This document shows, one piece after another, positions 61,084 to 64,000 of a DNA stretch of 64,000 bases (its first letter is position 1; every line of letters starts with the position of its first letter). Location of the stretch: contig JALIRH010000002.1 of assembly GCA_023055505.1 (NCBI GenBank), positions 19,860,937 to 19,924,936 of the forward strand, written 5' to 3'. The notes beneath the pieces are model-generated. The model saw only the letters and a program-made list of their open reading frames with translations. It was not told where the DNA came from and did not search any database. The DNA is from Callipepla californica brunnescens. Taxonomy: Eukaryota; Chordata; Aves; Galliformes; Odontophoridae. Position numbers and translations under genes: made by a program.

Positions 61084-61568
61084 ATGGGGCTGAGTCCTGG
61101 CATAGAGGTTACTTCATAAAATGGCTGGAAGGATGTGCCTTGTTCTTCCTTACCTGAGTTTATTTGGTGAGTTAAGACAACAACATCAATTAAATTGGAA
61201 TAATTACCATCTGCCTCGGTGAAAAATTCCAATAGCCTAAGCAAATATTAATACTGCCGGACAAACCATCTCTTTCAGGACACAGTGGTGTGCAGTGCCA
61301 GTACTCAAACATATTAAATCTAAGCAGAAACAAGGCAGGAAATAAGGCTACATCCCCCAGGATGATCAGAGCAAAAAGGAGTCTTGGCAGGTATCATCCC
61401 CTGAAAATGAGCCTGAAATGGCATAGGATTGCTGTCTGTGTATACATCATGAATGCAGCCACTAGGAGGAAAAGGAATTATTTAAACTAAGGAAGAGTCC
61501 TGGCATGGGAAAAGCCTCACATAAAGCAGCTGTTAGTAAAATTATGCTAAAAGTTAAACAAGCCTTGG

Positions 61569-61680
61569 AGAGCAGCGCGGTTCTGGAATGCGCTTCCAGG
61601 GAAGTGGGAGCAAAGGCTGGCTACTTCTGACACGGAGCTAGTCAAGTTTATGAAGGGAATTCCTGTGTACTGCATAGAGT
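61569..61680 (+). mobile_element. Possible ancient CR1/L3-like LINE remnant
   Basis: GGTTCTGGAATGCGCTTCCA, GGGAAGTGGGAGCAAAGGCT and GTCAAGTTTATGAAGGGAAT resemble the C-terminal/3' end of old amniote CR1-type LINEs, which commonly read 'tggaa...cttcc..gggaagtggt...aagtttatgg'. The match is from memory and weak. Confidence 0.35.
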
Positions 61681-61683
61681 CAT

Positions 61684-64000
61684 TGTCATGATAATAAGAA
61701 CATATTAAATTTCAGTACTTTATTTATTTAGTGTCTTTGATCCAAAGCACTTATATAAAAAAGCAATAACGAAAATTCCTTTCAACCGGTACAATAAAAG
61801 TCATAATTCCTTGGGGTATTTCATTTTCTCTAGTAGAACGCAATTTGGACACGTTCCATTCAATACTCACAGAAATGACAGAGCATCAGCTCTATGAATA
61901 ATAAATCTGAAACATAAGATAAGCTATAGGTTATTGAAATGATGTGTTGTAAAGTTTGGATCCAACCTTTGCAACGCTAAACTAATAACAGCTGAGGGAA
62001 TTTGTGACTCTTTGGCAAGTTTACAGGTCTCTTCCAATAACTTCCCTGGAAGTCACTGGTTTTAAGCTCTCTGAATCTGCTGATTGTGGAACGGAGACAA
62101 AACCACCACTTGGGAGATTCTCTGCAGGCCCCAAGCCCACAGACCTAAGGGGAGCTCCACTGGCCTTGGCACCAGCGGGAGATTCTGCTTCCCCTGCAGT
62201 GTTTAGCTCAACTGGAGCGTGTGAATGTGCTACACAAGCCCACCTCTCTTTTTCTTCTTTCGCTCATGGTATTTCAATCCCATGGGTAACTTGGGAATGA
62301 AAAATGTTTCAAGTTTGGATGCCTAATTCAGCATTTTAGGGGCTGTGTATACGGCTGTTTGGTGCTTGTAGATAGAGAGCAACATCTGAGTTCACAGCCT
62401 GTGCATGCTGTGCTGAAATCTCTCAGAGTTTTGTTTTGGTAAGGCTGGGAAGGACCTGTTTCCCTCACAGTTCACATCCTAAATCAACTGCTTATTGATC
62501 AAAGGGAACAGTGTTCAATGGACAGTTTGTGTGAGGGTAAGTTATTTCCCATTGAATACTCTTTGGTAGATCACCGAAGTCTCATTCTGGGTGCTCAGCC
62601 TTCCGGTTTTAGGTAGAGCTGATACAACACCACCATCAAGAGGTCCAGATGACAACCCTTGATAGTCTGAAAGAGGACATATCCTTCCCATATTCTACCA
62701 GTCTGGCTGCTTTAATTTAGGTACCACTCCTTGTTGCAGCACTTAAACACGGGCTTCCAAACAGGGCAATTTTAGTATTTCAGTTTCAGTGCCAACCTGC
62801 TTGGATGTATTTTCTGAACCTCTTCACAAGTTAAAAAGAAAAACAATCAATTGTTACACAATATGTAGTAAATGGGGTGGAAAAGCTGACGGATTCGAAA
62901 AGAAATGCCGCTGTGCCCTCTGAGTGCCAGCGGGTTGTTACAGCACAGAGCACCAGAGGTGTTGGGAGAGGAAGCGGTCGGATCTGCCTGTTGGCTACAA
63001 GTGTTTGATCTCGGAACAGTTACATAAGGGAAAAGGCTGATCACTCACTAAGTTTATGCAGATTCATGATTACTCTTGAGAACCCTCTCTCTCTTCTCTT
63101 AAATAAAAGTACAGGCCAGCCCTTGAGAGGGTTTGCATCGGCTGCGTCACAGAACCGGTGGGAGGATCTGCCCACAGTGCATGCAGCATTAAGCTCTTTT
63201 TCTGTATCTGTTCTTTTCTTAGGCCCTTGCACTCCTTCTCAGCTGTAACTTGTGAGTTCCTTTCTGAGGGAAAATGTGACTTGCAGGGCTTTTTATTTTT
63301 TATTTTTTTTCCTTAGAGTTTCCTTGGCAGAAAACGTAATGGAATTGGCTGCCATCAACACCTGCTTTCAAGCTTTCCTGATAAAATTAGACTCTGTATC
63401 TCAGCGTCACATATGGCATCTTTATAATTAGTCTTTTTGCAGCATACGAATGTCAGTTCCTAAAATGCTGCCTTGTACCGTTCATGTGGGAATATTTCTC
63501 TTCATTAAACAAATCCAGATTTTCCACTGGAGCTTCTAATCGTTGAGAACCCACGTCTTTGTGTGCCTAATCTCAGAACCATTTGGATGGACTGAACTAC
63601 AGAGTATCTCCAGTTTCACTGGAACCACGCTGTGTGCACATCCCTTTCTGAGAGCAGGAACCTGAGGAGCCTTCACAGCCTTGAGCTGCTTGTGGCAATG
63701 CAGCCTGGGAACACACAGCCACCAGAAATGAGGGCTGGGCTTCTCTGGAGTGCTCGGAACTGGCCTCGTCTTGGAAACAGAGGTAGGCCTGTGCTTAGGA
63801 ACTGCTAAAGAAATACTACTGGACATATTTCCAAACAAGAACGCCCGTTTTTTAACACGTGCCTAAGAGCAAGCCAACTTCCTTTGAAATATGAAGCTTG
63901 GAGGTGTTTTCAGACATGTAACAATTGGAATTACCAGTCAGAAAGATGGAGAAGAATGGTCTCTTGTCAGTGATTCGCAGGTGATTTTTTAAGAACAGTT
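61684..64000. other. Intergenic sequence to window end, nothing recognised
   Basis: No conserved coding frame, RNA gene or clear repeat was found. The ATG-less or short frames at 62004-62300 and 63536-63838 have no domain signatures. Confidence 0.5.

Overview
This window is vertebrate DNA and almost certainly from a bird. It carries avian-type CR1 LINE fragments, avian LTR retroelements with 5-bp target duplications, and two exons of STK3 (MST2, the Hippo-pathway kinase) on the + strand. A galliform such as chicken is plausible, but the sequence alone does not settle the species. There are no bacterial-type genes or operons. Nearly everything outside the two exons is intron or intergenic sequence.

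Layout. 1-1511 is the end of an STK3 intron. 1512-1687 is the penultimate coding exon (linker between kinase and SARAH domain). 1688-50680 is a 49-kb phase-0 last intron. 50681-50839 is the last coding exon (SARAH dimerisation domain and stop), followed by a 3'UTR that probably runs to the AATAAA at 52638. From about 52.7 kb to the end is 3'-flanking, apparently intergenic DNA with a few CR1 tails.

Retroelements in the last intron. Two older solo LTRs of one family lie at 9709-10257 (- strand) and 11107-11660 (+ strand), each with its own perfect 5-bp target duplication. A complete provirus of the same family lies at 39372-44657, in the same orientation as STK3, with two 574-bp LTRs that look identical and a CTTAG duplication. 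A solo LTR of a different, ERVL-like family lies at 21121-21664 (- strand, GTCTC duplication). CR1 fragments lie at 12056-12222, 12795-13765, 28767-28831, 57327-57690 and 60979-61083, with weaker traces elsewhere.

The provirus is the most interesting object. It has an uninterrupted protease-RT-RNase H-integrase frame and no env. In the gag position it has a 195-codon ORF, the second half of which is 16 consecutive 21-bp/heptad repeats predicted to form a coiled coil. After the 5' LTR there is the complement of an entire mature tRNA-Lys(CUU), 76 nt including the CCA end, rather than only an 18-nt primer-binding site. The ORF1-pol junction has a UAG stop, a 6-nt spacer, a C6/G6 hairpin and a G7 tract at which the two frames are offset. 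This layout suggests translational recoding.
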